Shown here: piece by piece, positions 19,101-27,985 of the stretch
How positions within the stretch are numbered: position 1 is the stretch's first letter
Layout of the letters: each line of letters starts with the position of its first letter
NCBI GenBank assembly: GCA_963701445.1
Contig: CAVPAM010000050.1
Location: forward strand, 1 to 64,000
Length of the DNA: 64,000 bases
Origin: CAKZLS01 sp963701445
GTDB taxonomy: Bacteria > Pseudomonadota > Alphaproteobacteria > Rhodospirillales > Defluviicoccaceae
Reading direction: 5' to 3'
The notes under the pieces: model-generated
Databases searched by the model: none
The model's input: only the letters and a program-made list of their open reading frames with translations
What the model was told of the DNA's origin: nothing
Program-made: the position numbers and the translations under genes

Positions 19101-20189
19101 GTGAACGTCGTCATGTCAGCCGGTCCTGGCTTAGCCAACGAAGACGCTTCCATGCGGGCCGTTGAAGCGGTTGAGCGCCTTTCGGATGACGCAATACGCT
19201 GGGTCGCGGATGAGCTTTACCGCCGGTACGCCCCGCTCATGGTGGTGCGCGGAACCAGGGGACGATTTCACACACAACAGGACTTAAAATACCACCTTGA
19301 ATTTTTGAACGGCGCGCTTGAGACCGGAGCGTCAATCTTCTTCACGGACTACGTTGGCTGGCTGGCAACGGTCTTGGAGAGCCGGGGGGTGCCGAGGCAA
19401 TCCTTGGACGAGTCCCTGGAACTCCTCCGTCTGTTTTTTGATGATGCCCTGGAATCGACACTCAGCGCTCGCATCTCGGATGTTCTCGAACAAGGACGGC
19501 GCGCGCTCGCCAGTGGACGAGGACCAAGTGAACCGCTGTATTGCGCTTATCGACCTCCGGACCTTCCGCACGTGGCCGCCTTGACCAAGTCCCTGATTAA
19601 TGGCGACGTCGAAGCAGCACGGTCCTTCTCGCGGATGGCGTGGGAAGCCTCGGGCGACTATGTGGAAGTCGCTACGCGCCTATTCCAGCCGGCCCTATAC
19701 GATGTCGGGATCTTGTGGCAGCGAAACCAGATTACGGTTGCGCAGGAGCACTTGGCCACGGCAATTGTCCAGACCCTGCTTACCCAGATCTATCTCACCG
19801 CCCCACTGTTTTCGGAGCCGTCGGGGAGGACGGTTGTTCTCGCCGGAGTCGAGGGCAACCAACATGTCCTTGGACTTCGAATGGTCTCCGACGCGTTCGA
19901 AATTGCCGGTTGGACGGTTCAGTTCTTGGGTGCGAATACTCCGACCGACGCCCTCGTCGCTCATCTTGATAGCGTAAAGCCCGAGGTCGTGGGATTGTCC
20001 ACATCGATCGTGCAGCAACTCCCGACCCTAAGGCGACTGATCGGCGTCATGAGGGCCGAACTCGGATCGCAATGCCCGACAATCATGGTGGGCGGTTTGC
20101 CAACGAACCAGCTGAACGAGGTCTGGCATTGGCTTGGAGCCGATGCCTGGAGCCCGGACGCCGCCAAAGCTGTCAAGGAAGTGACATGA
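19101..20189 (+). CDS. CarH-like cobalamin-binding sensory protein without a DNA-binding domain
   Basis: 362 residues. Residues about 20-140 are a helical domain I do not recognise. Residues 165-235 match the B12-binding cap domain and contain W206, nine residues, then E216-H217, the WX9EH signature of CarH/LitR photoreceptors. Residues 245-360 are the Rossmann B12-binding domain with N253-Q-H255-VL-G258, the DxHxxG motif with Asn for Asp, followed by LGLRMVSDAFEIAGW. By family knowledge H255 would be the lower ligand of cobalamin. There is no MerR helix-turn-helix, so output must be by protein contact. It starts at GTG 19101 (an ATG at 19113 is possible) and overlaps the next gene by ATGA. 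Confidence 0.85.
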   Translation: MNVVMSAGPGLANEDASMRAVEAVERLSDDAIRWVADELYRRYAPLMVVRGTRGRFHTQQDLKYHLEFLNGALETGASIFFTDYVGWLATVLESRGVPRQSLDESLELLRLFFDDALESTLSARISDVLEQGRRALASGRGPSEPLYCAYRPPDLPHVAALTKSLINGDVEAARSFSRMAWEASGDYVEVATRLFQPALYDVGILWQRNQITVAQEHLATAIVQTLLTQIYLTAPLFSEPSGRTVVLAGVEGNQHVLGLRMVSDAFEIAGWTVQFLGANTPTDALVAHLDSVKPEVVGLSTSIVQQLPTLRRLIGVMRAELGSQCPTIMVGGLPTNQLNEVWHWLGADAWSPDAAKAVKEVT

Positions 20190-21169
20190 CATCAATTGCT
20201 CTGACCGTCGGCCAATTGCCAGCGCGGTTACCTATTTTTCTCCGCGATCTTGGCGCCGTCGCCGTCGCGCTTCTCACGCGAGACGGCGTGCTCAACGACG
20301 CCAACCCGAGCTTCTTGAGATTGATCCCGGGCGAGAGCGGGGCGACGGAACTTTTGGATGTCCGTCATCTTTTCGTAAATCCGCGGTTCGATCAATTCGC
20401 GGCGCGGCGTGGCGAATCGTCGGACGGCTCCGTTTACCGCGGCATCTTCAATATTGGGGACATAAACAGGCAAGTTAAATCCCTGCGCGGCGCCATTTAT
20501 GAATCGGGCAACAATCTCCTGCTTGTCGCGGAACACGACGTCGAGCAACTGGAGAAAAACGTTGCAATGTTACATATGCTGAACGAAGAACTGGCGACGG
20601 CGGGGAGGGAAATCGCCCGACTCGAACGAAAGTTGGATCGTAATGAGGACGCGGCACAAGGCGCCCTCGCCGATCGCGAGGCGTTGCTGGACGTGCTGTT
20701 TCAGAATTCGCGGGGATCGCATCCGGTGGATCTCTCGACGCGGTACGGTTTTTCGGACGAAGCGGCGGACTGTTTTGGGGCTCGATCAACCGAAACCCTC
20801 GGCACCGGCATTACGGATCTCGACGACGAGCACAGGGACCTGATCAGCCGCTTCGATCGGGTCGCCAGTTCCGTGACCATGGAGGGCAACGTCAGCGCCT
20901 TCCGTTCACAATTTGAGACGTTGATGGACGCGACGGCCCGGCATTTCGCGCATGAAGAGCGCGTGATGAAAACGATAGGCTTTCCGTCACGCTTGCAACA
21001 CAAGAAGGAACATGACCGGCTCCTGAGGGATAGCCAGGATTTCTTGGAAAACATCGGTACGGCGCTTCCCGCGGACGACTGCCCGGCGATCGCTCACTAC
21101 CTGAAACATTGGCTTGTTCGTCATATGCGGGAGAGCCATTCGGAGATCCGCGCTTTTATCAATCAGTGA
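20186..21169 (+). CDS. PAS-hemerythrin protein
   Basis: 327 residues. Residues 15-115 form a PAS domain (AVALLTRDGVLNDANPSFLR). Residues 120-165 are a probable coiled coil (EELATAGREIARLERKLDRN). Residues 205-320 are a bacteriohemerythrin four-helix domain. Expected diiron ligands are seen at H216, H253, E257, H272, H276 and H313. The last ligand, normally Asp five residues after H313, is H318. The protein should sense O2, NO or redox state in the cytosol, although the missing bridging carboxylate may change the metal site. Its ATG overlaps the stop of the B12 protein, so the two are translationally coupled. Confidence 0.88.
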   Translation: MTSIALTVGQLPARLPIFLRDLGAVAVALLTRDGVLNDANPSFLRLIPGESGATELLDVRHLFVNPRFDQFAARRGESSDGSVYRGIFNIGDINRQVKSLRGAIYESGNNLLLVAEHDVEQLEKNVAMLHMLNEELATAGREIARLERKLDRNEDAAQGALADREALLDVLFQNSRGSHPVDLSTRYGFSDEAADCFGARSTETLGTGITDLDDEHRDLISRFDRVASSVTMEGNVSAFRSQFETLMDATARHFAHEERVMKTIGFPSRLQHKKEHDRLLRDSQDFLENIGTALPADDCPAIAHYLKHWLVRHMRESHSEIRAFINQ

Positions 21170-21250
21170 TCGTAACGATGCCAATGTTCGGTGAAATAAC
21201 CGACCGAGTGACGCCGTCGACATCGGAGCATGGGTTCTTGGGGACATGGG

Positions 21251-21363
21251 GTTCAGGGGGACATGTTGTCCAATTGACATCCGTTCGGTAGAGCTATGGG
21301 TCGCCCATCGCACGGCACGCACGCGGCGTCGCTCCCAGTAGATCAGTAACATGTCCCCAGAAC
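21251..21363. repeat. Dispersed element, copy B (113 bp, MITE-like)
   Basis: The left end GTTCAGGGGGACATGTTG and right end (other strand) GTTCTGGGGACATGTTACT are inverted repeats. Just inside the left end, CCAATTGACATCCG matches CAATTGCCATCCG of copy C. The interior is about 50 bases longer than in copies A and C. It lies in the roughly 370-base gap between the hemerythrin and Rrf2 genes. Confidence 0.55.
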
Positions 21364-21450
21364 CCGCAGGCACCTGTCGCACTGGTGATCGCAGAGCCCG
21401 TTACCGCTCCTCTCGAATGCGGATTTGTTGCGTTTCCGACCTTTAGGGCC

Positions 21451-21475
21451 TATAACGCGACTCAATCGATAGAGT
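21451..21475 (+). promoter_or_regulatory. Probable promoter and operator of the Rrf2 regulator
   Basis: The near-perfect palindrome ACTCAATCGATAGAGT (21460-21475) sits directly after a -10-like TATAAC (21451-21456), which has a TTGCGT 17 bases upstream. A closely similar sequence (13 of 16 bases) lies before sbp. This suggests that the Rrf2 protein represses its own gene and the sulfate operon. Confidence 0.55.
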
Positions 21476-21539
21476 TTTGGCCATTGGCCAGGATCCCCGG
21501 GGATAAATGAGGGCGGTGGCCGGAGTAGCAAGGAAACCG

Positions 21540-21986
21540 ATGATCTCGCAGAAGGCTAAGTACGCATTGAGAGCGCTTCTGGCGCTAGCAAAAGAAGGTC
21601 AAGGAAGCTCGCTTCTGATCGCTGAGATCGCCGAGAATCAAAGCATCCCGAAGAAATTCCTCGAGCAGATCCTCCTCGATCTGAAACATCACGGCATCGT
21701 CATGAGCCGCCGCGGGAAGTCAGGCGGCTACCTGCTGCTCAAGCAGCCGTCCGACATTACGTTTGGCGAGGTTCTGCGCATCATCGACGGGCCGATCGCC
21801 CCTCTGCCCTGCCTTAGCAAGATGGCCTACAGGCGGTGCGACGACTGTACGAGCGAGGACGCGTGTGAAGTCCGGCAAGTGTTTGCTCGCGTCGCCACCG
21901 CGACCCGCGACGTCCTCGACAAAACGTCGATCGCCGAGGCCGCCGGTTTGGAATCCGCAAAAGAAGCGGCGCGCAAGGCGTCTTAA
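21540..21986 (+). CDS. Rrf2-family transcriptional regulator with four-Cys cluster
   Basis: 148 residues from ATG 21540, which follows an AAGGA ribosome site. The winged helix is clear (MISQKAKYALRALLALA; IAENQSIPKKFLEQILLDLK; RRGKSGGYLL). The loop PCLSKMAYRRCDDCTSEDAC has four Cys that could bind an iron-sulfur cluster, as in IscR-type members, or sense thiols. It lies directly upstream of sulfate transport genes and shares an operator-like sequence with them. A CymR-like role in controlling sulfur uptake is therefore inferred. Confidence 0.88.
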   Translation: MISQKAKYALRALLALAKEGQGSSLLIAEIAENQSIPKKFLEQILLDLKHHGIVMSRRGKSGGYLLLKQPSDITFGEVLRIIDGPIAPLPCLSKMAYRRCDDCTSEDACEVRQVFARVATATRDVLDKTSIAEAAGLESAKEAARKAS

Positions 21987-22029
21987 CTCATTGATAGATC
22001 GGCTATTTTCGGTCCGACCAATTTCTGCA

Positions 22030-22064
22030 TTGACTAACACGACTTACTCGATAGAGATTATAAT
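22030..22064 (+). promoter_or_regulatory. Probable promoter/operator of the sulfate transport operon
   Basis: ACTTACTCGATAGAGA (22042-22057) matches the palindrome before the Rrf2 gene at 13 of 16 positions. It lies between a TTGACT (22030-22035) and a TATAAT (22059-22064). The 23-base spacing between these boxes is too long for a normal promoter, so either another -35 is used or regulator binding remodels it. Confidence 0.5.
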
Positions 22065-22090
22065 GCTCATGATCTATTGGGAGACCGACA

Positions 22091-23125
22091 ATGATGCGAC
22101 GACGAAGTGTCCTGGCCCTCGGGGCATTCCTGTCGGCCGTCGGCTTGTCAGCGGCGACAGGAGTCGCGTCCGCCGACACCACGCTCCTCAACGTGTCCTA
22201 CGATCCGACCCGCGAACTCTACAAGGAGTTCAACGCGGCCTTCGCCAAGCACTGGAAAGATCAGACCGGCGAGACGGTGACCATCCAGCAGTCGCATGGC
22301 GGCTCCGGCAAGCAGGCACGCGCCGTGATCGACGGCCTCGAGGCCGACGTCGTGACGCTGGCCTCTCGGTGCGACATCGACCCGATCGCCAAGGCGACGG
22401 GCAAGATCCCGGCCGACTGGCAGCAGCGCCTGCCGAATCCAGTTCGCCCTACACCTCGACCATCGTCTTCCTCGTGCGCAAGGGCAATCCCAAGGGCATC
22501 AAGGACTGGGACGATCTGGTGCAAGGACGGCGTCCAGGTGATCACGCCGAATCCCAAGACCTCGGGCGGCGCGCGCTGGAACTATCTCGCCGCCTGGGCC
22601 TATGCGCTCGACAAGTTCGGCGGCGACGAAGCGAAGGTGCAGCGACTTCATCGGCGACCTCTATCAGCAACGTGCCGGTGCTCGACACCGGCGCGCGCGG
22701 CTCGACGACGACCTTCGCCCAGCGCGGCATCGGCGACGTGCTGCTCGCCTGGGAGAACGAGGCCTATCTCTCGCTCGAAGGAATTCGGCGCCGACAAGTT
22801 CGACATCGTCGTGCCCTCGATCAGCATCCTGGCCGAGCCGCCGGTCGCCGTGGTCGACGGCAATGTCGACGCGCAAGGGCACCCGCGCGGTGGCCGAGGC
22901 CTATCTCGAGTACCTCTACTCCGAGACCGGGCAGCAGCTCGCGGCCAAGCACTTCTACCGCGCCGCCAAGCCCGAGCTTGCCGATCCGCCAAGACGTCGC
23001 CCGTTTTCCCGATGTGAAGCTGGTCCGCGTCGACGACGATGTTCGGCGGCTGGACAAAGGCGCAAGCCGACGCACTTCGCCGACGGCGGCATCTTCGACC
23101 AGATCTACAGACCGGCGGCAGCTGA
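22091..23125 (+). CDS. sbp: Sulfate ABC transporter substrate-binding protein (many frameshifts)
   Basis: Periplasmic sulfate-binding protein. A Tat-like or Sec signal (MMRRRSVLALGAF) precedes LLNVSYDPTRELYKEFN, the family N-terminus. VTIQQSHGGSGKQARAVIDG and DVVTLASRCDIDPIA follow. Later segments (WDDLV, ITPNPKTSGGARWNYLAAW, NYxPVLDTGARGSTTTF-like, EPPVAVVDGNVD) lie in changing frames. About nine single-base changes are needed, near 22440, 22522, 22640, 22665, 22777, 22874, 22989, 23039 and 23072; most are an extra base before AAG or AGC. The corrected end is the TGA at 23123-23125. The residues either side of every break are well conserved. Confidence 0.85.
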
Positions 23126-23127
23126 CC

Positions 23128-23990
23128 ATGACCGCACGCCGTCGCTTCGGCGGGGTGGCGGTTTCAGCAAGCCGAGCGTCCTCCCGGGTTTCGGGCTGAC
23201 GCTCGGCTTCACGATCTGCCTACCTGACGCTGATCGTCCTGATCCCGCTGTCGGGCCTTGCCTGGCGCTCGGCGGCACTCGGCTGGACGCGAGTTCTGGC
23301 ACATCGCCACCGACCCGCGCACCGTCCAGGCGCTGAAGCTCAGCTTCGGCACGGCTCTCATCGCGGCGCTGGTCAACGCCGTCTTCGGCGTCATCGTCGC
23401 CTGGGTGCTGGTGCGCTACCACTTTCCCGGCCGGCGCATGATCGACGCCATCGTCGACCTGCCCTTCGCGCTGCCGACCGCCGTCGCCGGCATCGCGCTG
23501 ACCGCGCTCTACGCGCCGAACGGCTGGATCGGCAGTCGCTCTCGCCGCTCGGCATCAAGGTCGCCTACACGCCGCTCGGCATCGTCGTCGCGCTGATCTT
23601 CATCGGCCTGCCGTTCGTGGTGCGCACCGTGCAGCCGGTGCTGGAGGAGATCGACCGCGAGGTCGAGGAGGCCGCGGCGACGCTCGGCGCCAGCCGGTTG
23701 CAGACGGTGTTCGCAGGTGATCCTGCCCGGCCTGATGCCGGCGCTGCTGACCGGCTTCGCGCTCGCCTTCGCCCGCGGCGTCGGCGAGTACGGCTCGGTG
23801 ATCTTCATCGCCGGCAACATCCCCTACGTCTCCGAGATCGCGCCGCTGCTGATCGTCATCCGGCTGGAGGAGTTCAACTACGCCGGCGGCGACCGCCATC
23901 GCCGCGATCATGCTGGTCATCTCGTTCGCCATGCTGCTGCTCATCAACCTCATCCAGGCGTGGAGCCGCCGGAGATATGGCCATGGCTGA
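23128..23990 (+). CDS. cysT: Sulfate ABC transporter permease CysT (several frameshifts)
   Basis: Inner-membrane permease of the sulfate/thiosulfate importer. The ATG at 23128 follows the sbp stop by two bases. Recognisable parts are LPFALPTAVAGIALTALYAP, LEEIDREVEEAAATLGASR (the EAA loop contacting CysA), and FALAFARGVGEYGSVIFIAG. Frame changes near 23165, 23219, 23289, 23535, 23716 and 23888 break it. The last part (QAWSRRRYGHG then TGA at 23988) overlaps the start of cysW by eight bases. Confidence 0.85.
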
Positions 23991-24865
23991 CGCTGTCCGC
24001 CGCGAGCTGTCCGCTCAGGTCAGCGTCCGCCGTCACCGAGCGTGCCCCTGGCACGGCTGGCGCTGATCTGGCATCGCGCTCGCCTTCCTGGCGCTGTTCC
24101 TGCTCCTGCCGCTGATCGCCGTCTTCATCGAGGCGTTCCGCCACGGGCTCGGCGCCTTCGTTCGACGCCGTTCTGGAGCCCGACACGCTGGCCGCGATCC
24201 GGCTGACGCTGCTGGTCGCGGCGATCTCGGTGCCGCTCAATCTCGTCTTCGGCGTCGCCGCCGCCTGGGCGATCGCCAAGTTCGAGTTTCACGGGCAAGG
24301 CTTCCTGATCACGCTGATCGACCTGCCGTTCTCGGTCTCGCCGGTGATCTCGGGCCTGGTCTACGTGCTGCTGTTCGGCGCCGGCAGCGTCGCTCGGCCC
24401 GTGGCTGCAAGAGCTACGGCATCAAGATCATCTTCGCCGTGCCGGGCATCGTGCTCGCCACGATCTTCGTGACCTTCCCCTTCGTCGCCCGCGAACTGAT
24501 CCCGCTGATGCAGGAGCAGGGCACCAGCGACGAGGAGGCCGCGCTCGTCGCTCGGCGCCAGCGGCTGGCAGACCTTCTGGCACGTCACCCTGCCCAACGT
24601 CAAATGGGGCCTGCTCTACGGCGTGCTGCTCTGCAACGCCCGCGCGATGGGCGAGTTCGGCGCCGTCTCGGTGGTCTCCGGCCACATCCGCGGCCAGACC
24701 AACACCATGCCGCTGCACGTCGAGATCCTCTACAACGAGTACAATTTCGTCGCGCGCCTTCGCCGTCGCCTCGCTGCTGGCCTTGCTGGCGCTGGTGACG
24801 CTGGTGCTGAAGATCGCTTCTCGAATACGCTTCGGCGACCGACAGTGCCGCTCGCGCGCCACTGA
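23983..24865 (+). CDS. cysW: Sulfate ABC transporter permease CysW (several frameshifts)
   Basis: Second permease subunit. It starts MADAVRRELSAQVSVR. Conserved segments are DLPFSVSPVISGLVYVLLFG, IFVTFPFVARELIPLMQEQG, the EAA loop (TSDEEAA, then LGASGWQTFWHVTLPNVKWG) and NARAMGEFGAVSVVSGHIRG. Extra single bases near 24067, 24153, 24390, 24410, 24549, 24753 and 24821 change frame each time. Several follow the same TCGCTCGGC context. The stop at 24863 is 17 bases before cysA. Confidence 0.85.
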
Positions 24866-24882
24866 CGGAAGAGGATAAAGCC

Positions 24883-25989
24883 ATGGACGTTCGCGTCATC
24901 GACGTGCAGCAAGGAGTTCGACCGGTTCCCGGCGCTCCACGACGTGTCGCTGGACATCCGCTCGGGCGAGCTGATCGCGCTGCTCGGCCCGTCGGGTTCG
25001 GGCAAGACGACGCTGCTGCGGCTGATCGCCGGCCTGGAGTTCCCGACCGAGGGCGCGATCTTCTTCGGCGACGACGACGCATCGTCGAAGACCGTCCAGG
25101 AGCGCAACGTCGGCTTCGTGTTCCAGCACTACGCGCTGTTCCGCCACATGACCGTTGCTCGACAACATCGCCTTCGGCCTGCGAGGTCCGGCCGCGCGCG
25201 TCCCGGCCTTCGCACAAGGCGAGATCCGCGAGCGCGCCCTCGAGCTGCTCGACCTGGTGCAGCTGCCCGGTCTGGAGAAGCGCTATCCGGCGCAGCTCTC
25301 CGGCGGCCAGCGCCAGCGCGTGGCGCTGGCCCGGGCGCTGGCGATCGAGCCGAGGGTGCTGCTGCTCGACGAGCCGTTCGGCGCGCTCGACGCGAAGGTG
25401 CGCAAGGACCTGCGCCGCTGGCTGCGCGAGATCCACGACAAGACCGGCCACACCACCGTGTTCGTCACCCACGACCAGGAAGAGGCGCTCGAACTCGCCG
25501 ACCGGGTCGTCGTCATGAGCCAGGGACGCATCGAGCAGGTCGGCACGCCCGATGACGTGTACGACGAACCCAACTCGCCCTTCGTGTACGACTTCATCGG
25601 CGAGTTCGAGCGCCATCCCGGTCACGGTCTGCGATGGCCACGTGCACATCGCTGACCGGCCCGTCGGCCTGCGCAGCGACGGCTGCCCCGGCGGCGATGC
25701 TACGCTCTTTTTCCGACCCCACGACGTCGACGTCGTCCAAGGGCCTGGCCCCGCGATCGCGGGTGTCGTGATTGCCACCCGCCGGCACGAGGGCACCCGG
25801 CGGATCGAAATGGAGGTCGGAGCCGGCCGGCATCGGATCGAGATCGAGGTTCCCCTCGGCCAGCGTCTCGACGGCAACGGCCGGCTCGCACTCAGGCCGC
25901 GACGCTGGAAACTGTTCGCTGGCGATGAACCGGTGTCGAGTGCCTGTTCCATCGCGAGCACGTCCCTCGAGGCTGTCGCTCAGGGGTGA
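24883..25989 (+). CDS. cysA: Sulfate ABC transporter ATP-binding protein CysA (frameshifts)
   Basis: ATPase of the sulfate importer. Walker A is LLGPSGSGKTTLLRL, the signature motif is QLSGGQRQRVALARALA, Walker B is VLLLDEPFGALD, and the switch His is in VTHDQEEALELAD. A C-terminal TOBE-like regulatory domain (LFFRPHDVDVV onward) is present to 25989. Frame changes occur near 24911, 25155, 25187, 25216 and 25624. The core from 25217 to 25620 is uninterrupted. It completes the operon sbp-cysT-cysW-cysA. Confidence 0.88.
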
Positions 25990-26098
25990 CACGCGGAATG
26001 CTGCCCGCCGGCGGATGATCGACGAAAGCTGTCCTCCGCGACGCCCGCATCTCGCGCAGAGATCGGGCAGCGGCGGCACTGTCAGGGGAAACTGGCCA

Positions 26099-27868
26099 TT
26101 GACATTCGATGCCGCTCATGCGTTGACCTTCGAGCAGGCAGCGATCGTTGTGCTGCTGCTTGTTCTGATGATCGTGTTTGCCCTCGACCGATTCAGGATC
26201 GAACTGGTCGCGCTCGCCGGTCTGGCGGGGGGCTTAGCGCTGGGGTTGGTCCCGGCGGCCGGGGTGTTCACCGGCTTCTCGAATCCGGCCGTCATCACCG
26301 TCGCTGAGATCCTGCTGATCATCCAGGCGCTGGCGCGATCGCGGGTGGTCGAGCGCGTGTCCGCGATGGTGACCCGCCTGGTGGATGGCGAAACCTCGGC
26401 GCTGACGTTCCTGTGCGTCGTTGCCGGTTTTCTGTCCGTGTTCATGAACAACATCGGCGCTCTGGCGCTGATCCTGCCGGTCGCGATCTCGCTCTCCGCT
26501 AGGCTGGGAATACCGATCCGGCGGATGCTGATGCCGATCTCCTTTGCGACCCTGTTGGGGGGCTTGTGCTCACTGATCGGGACGCCCTCCAACCTCGTCG
26601 TAAGTCAGGCGCGCGCTGAATTCGTCGGCCGGCCCTTCGCGTTTTTCGACCTTGCCTACGTTGGAATCCCCGTCGCCGTCCTCGGTATCGCCTTCCTCAT
26701 TTTGTGGGCCCCTCGCAGGTTCTCCTTTCTGTCCCATGCCCGGTCGGCCGAGCAGGGCATCCGTCAACGGCGGCTGGTCACCGAGGTCCGCCTGCCTTCC
26801 GCCTCCCCCCTGATCGGAGAAACGGCGTCGCGTCTCGAAGCGGCTGCCGGCGCGACAGTCCATTCCATCGTCCGGGACGGCAAACACGTCTTTGGACGGC
26901 CAGGCGAGCACGTCTTACAAGTTGACGACATCCTGGTTGTCGAGGTCACGACGGGGAGCCTGGAGGAAGCCCGCGAGTCGGGCATCCTGGAGCTTGCACA
27001 TGTCGACGGGCGCGCGTCGGAGGGTGACACTGCAGACGTCGTGCTGATGCCTCAGAGCATTTTTGTCGGGTCGCGGATCGGCACGCTCGAGCCCCTCACC
27101 CTGCGCGGCATCACGGTGATGGGTGTGGTGCCTCAGCGGCCGAGGATCGAAGGCCGGCTGGCGGATCTCCAGTTGGGGATCGGCGATGTTCTAGTCCTCG
27201 AGGGCCCGGAGGACGCAATCGGCGAAGTGCTCGACGAAGCGGACCTGCTGCGGCTCTCGCCGCGGGATGCCACCTCGCCAAAGGACAGCTCCTACACGGT
27301 GCTGATCGTGTTCGCCATTGGCGTCCTGATTGCCGCCTTTGGGCTGATACCACCTGAGATCGCGTTCGGGCTTGTCGTGCTGGTCCTGTCCGCAACCGGG
27401 TCGCTGCGCCTGCGGGAAGGGTTGCAGTCGCTCAACTGGCCCATTCTGATCATGCTGGCGTCAATGATCCCGCTCGGCACGGCGGTCGAGACGACAGGCG
27501 CGGCGCGCATGCTCTCGCATGCGCTTCTCAGCCTCGTGCCCGCGAGCGAGCCGATCGCGATTGTCGGCTGCATGCTTCTGGTGGCCGTGCTGCTGACACC
27601 GTTCGTCAACAACGTGTCGACGGCGGTGGTGCTGAGTCCCATTGCCGTCGAGGTCGCGCGTGCCTCGAACCTGCCCGCCGATCCGTTGCTCGTTGCCGTC
27701 GCGCTCGGGGCGTCGCTCGATTTCCTGACCCCCTTTGGGCATCACAATAATACGCTGGTCATGGGCATGGCGGGATATCGCTTCATCGACTTCCCGCGGC
27801 GGGGCACGCCTTTGTTGCTCGTGACGTTCGTCGTCGGCTTATGCGCGATCTCGCTGTTTTGGCTATGA
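26099..27868 (+). CDS. SLC13/DASS family anion permease with RCK_C domains
   Basis: About 589 residues, starting at TTG 26099 after an AGGGGAA site; no ATG fits better. Two blocks of membrane segments are present, residues about 10-190 and 400-589. They contain the family motifs NNIGALALILPVAISLS and FVNNVSTAVVLSPIAVEVAR. Between them lie two cytosolic TrkA-C (RCK_C) domains. Family members move sulfate, other divalent anions or dicarboxylates with sodium. Its place 110 bases after cysA suggests a second, low-affinity sulfate route. No frameshift, in sharp contrast to the genes just upstream. Confidence 0.88.
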   Translation: MTFDAAHALTFEQAAIVVLLLVLMIVFALDRFRIELVALAGLAGGLALGLVPAAGVFTGFSNPAVITVAEILLIIQALARSRVVERVSAMVTRLVDGETSALTFLCVVAGFLSVFMNNIGALALILPVAISLSARLGIPIRRMLMPISFATLLGGLCSLIGTPSNLVVSQARAEFVGRPFAFFDLAYVGIPVAVLGIAFLILWAPRRFSFLSHARSAEQGIRQRRLVTEVRLPSASPLIGETASRLEAAAGATVHSIVRDGKHVFGRPGEHVLQVDDILVVEVTTGSLEEARESGILELAHVDGRASEGDTADVVLMPQSIFVGSRIGTLEPLTLRGITVMGVVPQRPRIEGRLADLQLGIGDVLVLEGPEDAIGEVLDEADLLRLSPRDATSPKDSSYTVLIVFAIGVLIAAFGLIPPEIAFGLVVLVLSATGSLRLREGLQSLNWPILIMLASMIPLGTAVETTGAARMLSHALLSLVPASEPIAIVGCMLLVAVLLTPFVNNVSTAVVLSPIAVEVARASNLPADPLLVAVALGASLDFLTPFGHHNNTLVMGMAGYRFIDFPRRGTPLLLVTFVVGLCAISLFWL

Positions 27869-27887
27869 TGGCGCTCTTTTCCCGCAG

Positions 27888-27951
27888 GTTCTGGGGAAAT
27901 GTTATTCAATTGCCATCCGCCCACACGAGATCGTTAAAATGTCCCGAGAAC
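27888..27951. repeat. Dispersed 64-bp element, copy C (MITE-like)
   Basis: The ends GTTCTGGGGAAATGTTA and (other strand) GTTCTCGGGACATTTTA form inverted repeats. The interior CAATTGCCATCCG is shared with copies A and B. Same length as copy A, opposite orientation. Confidence 0.6.
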
Positions 27952-27985
27952 CCGCGCAGGGCAGCACGTGCCTTGCCGTAATGGC

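Noticed and set aside
22091..25989. Programmed frameshifting in the sulfate transport genes
   Set aside because: There are about 25 sites without slippery heptamers or stimulators, and the neighbours do not need them. Consensus error fits better.
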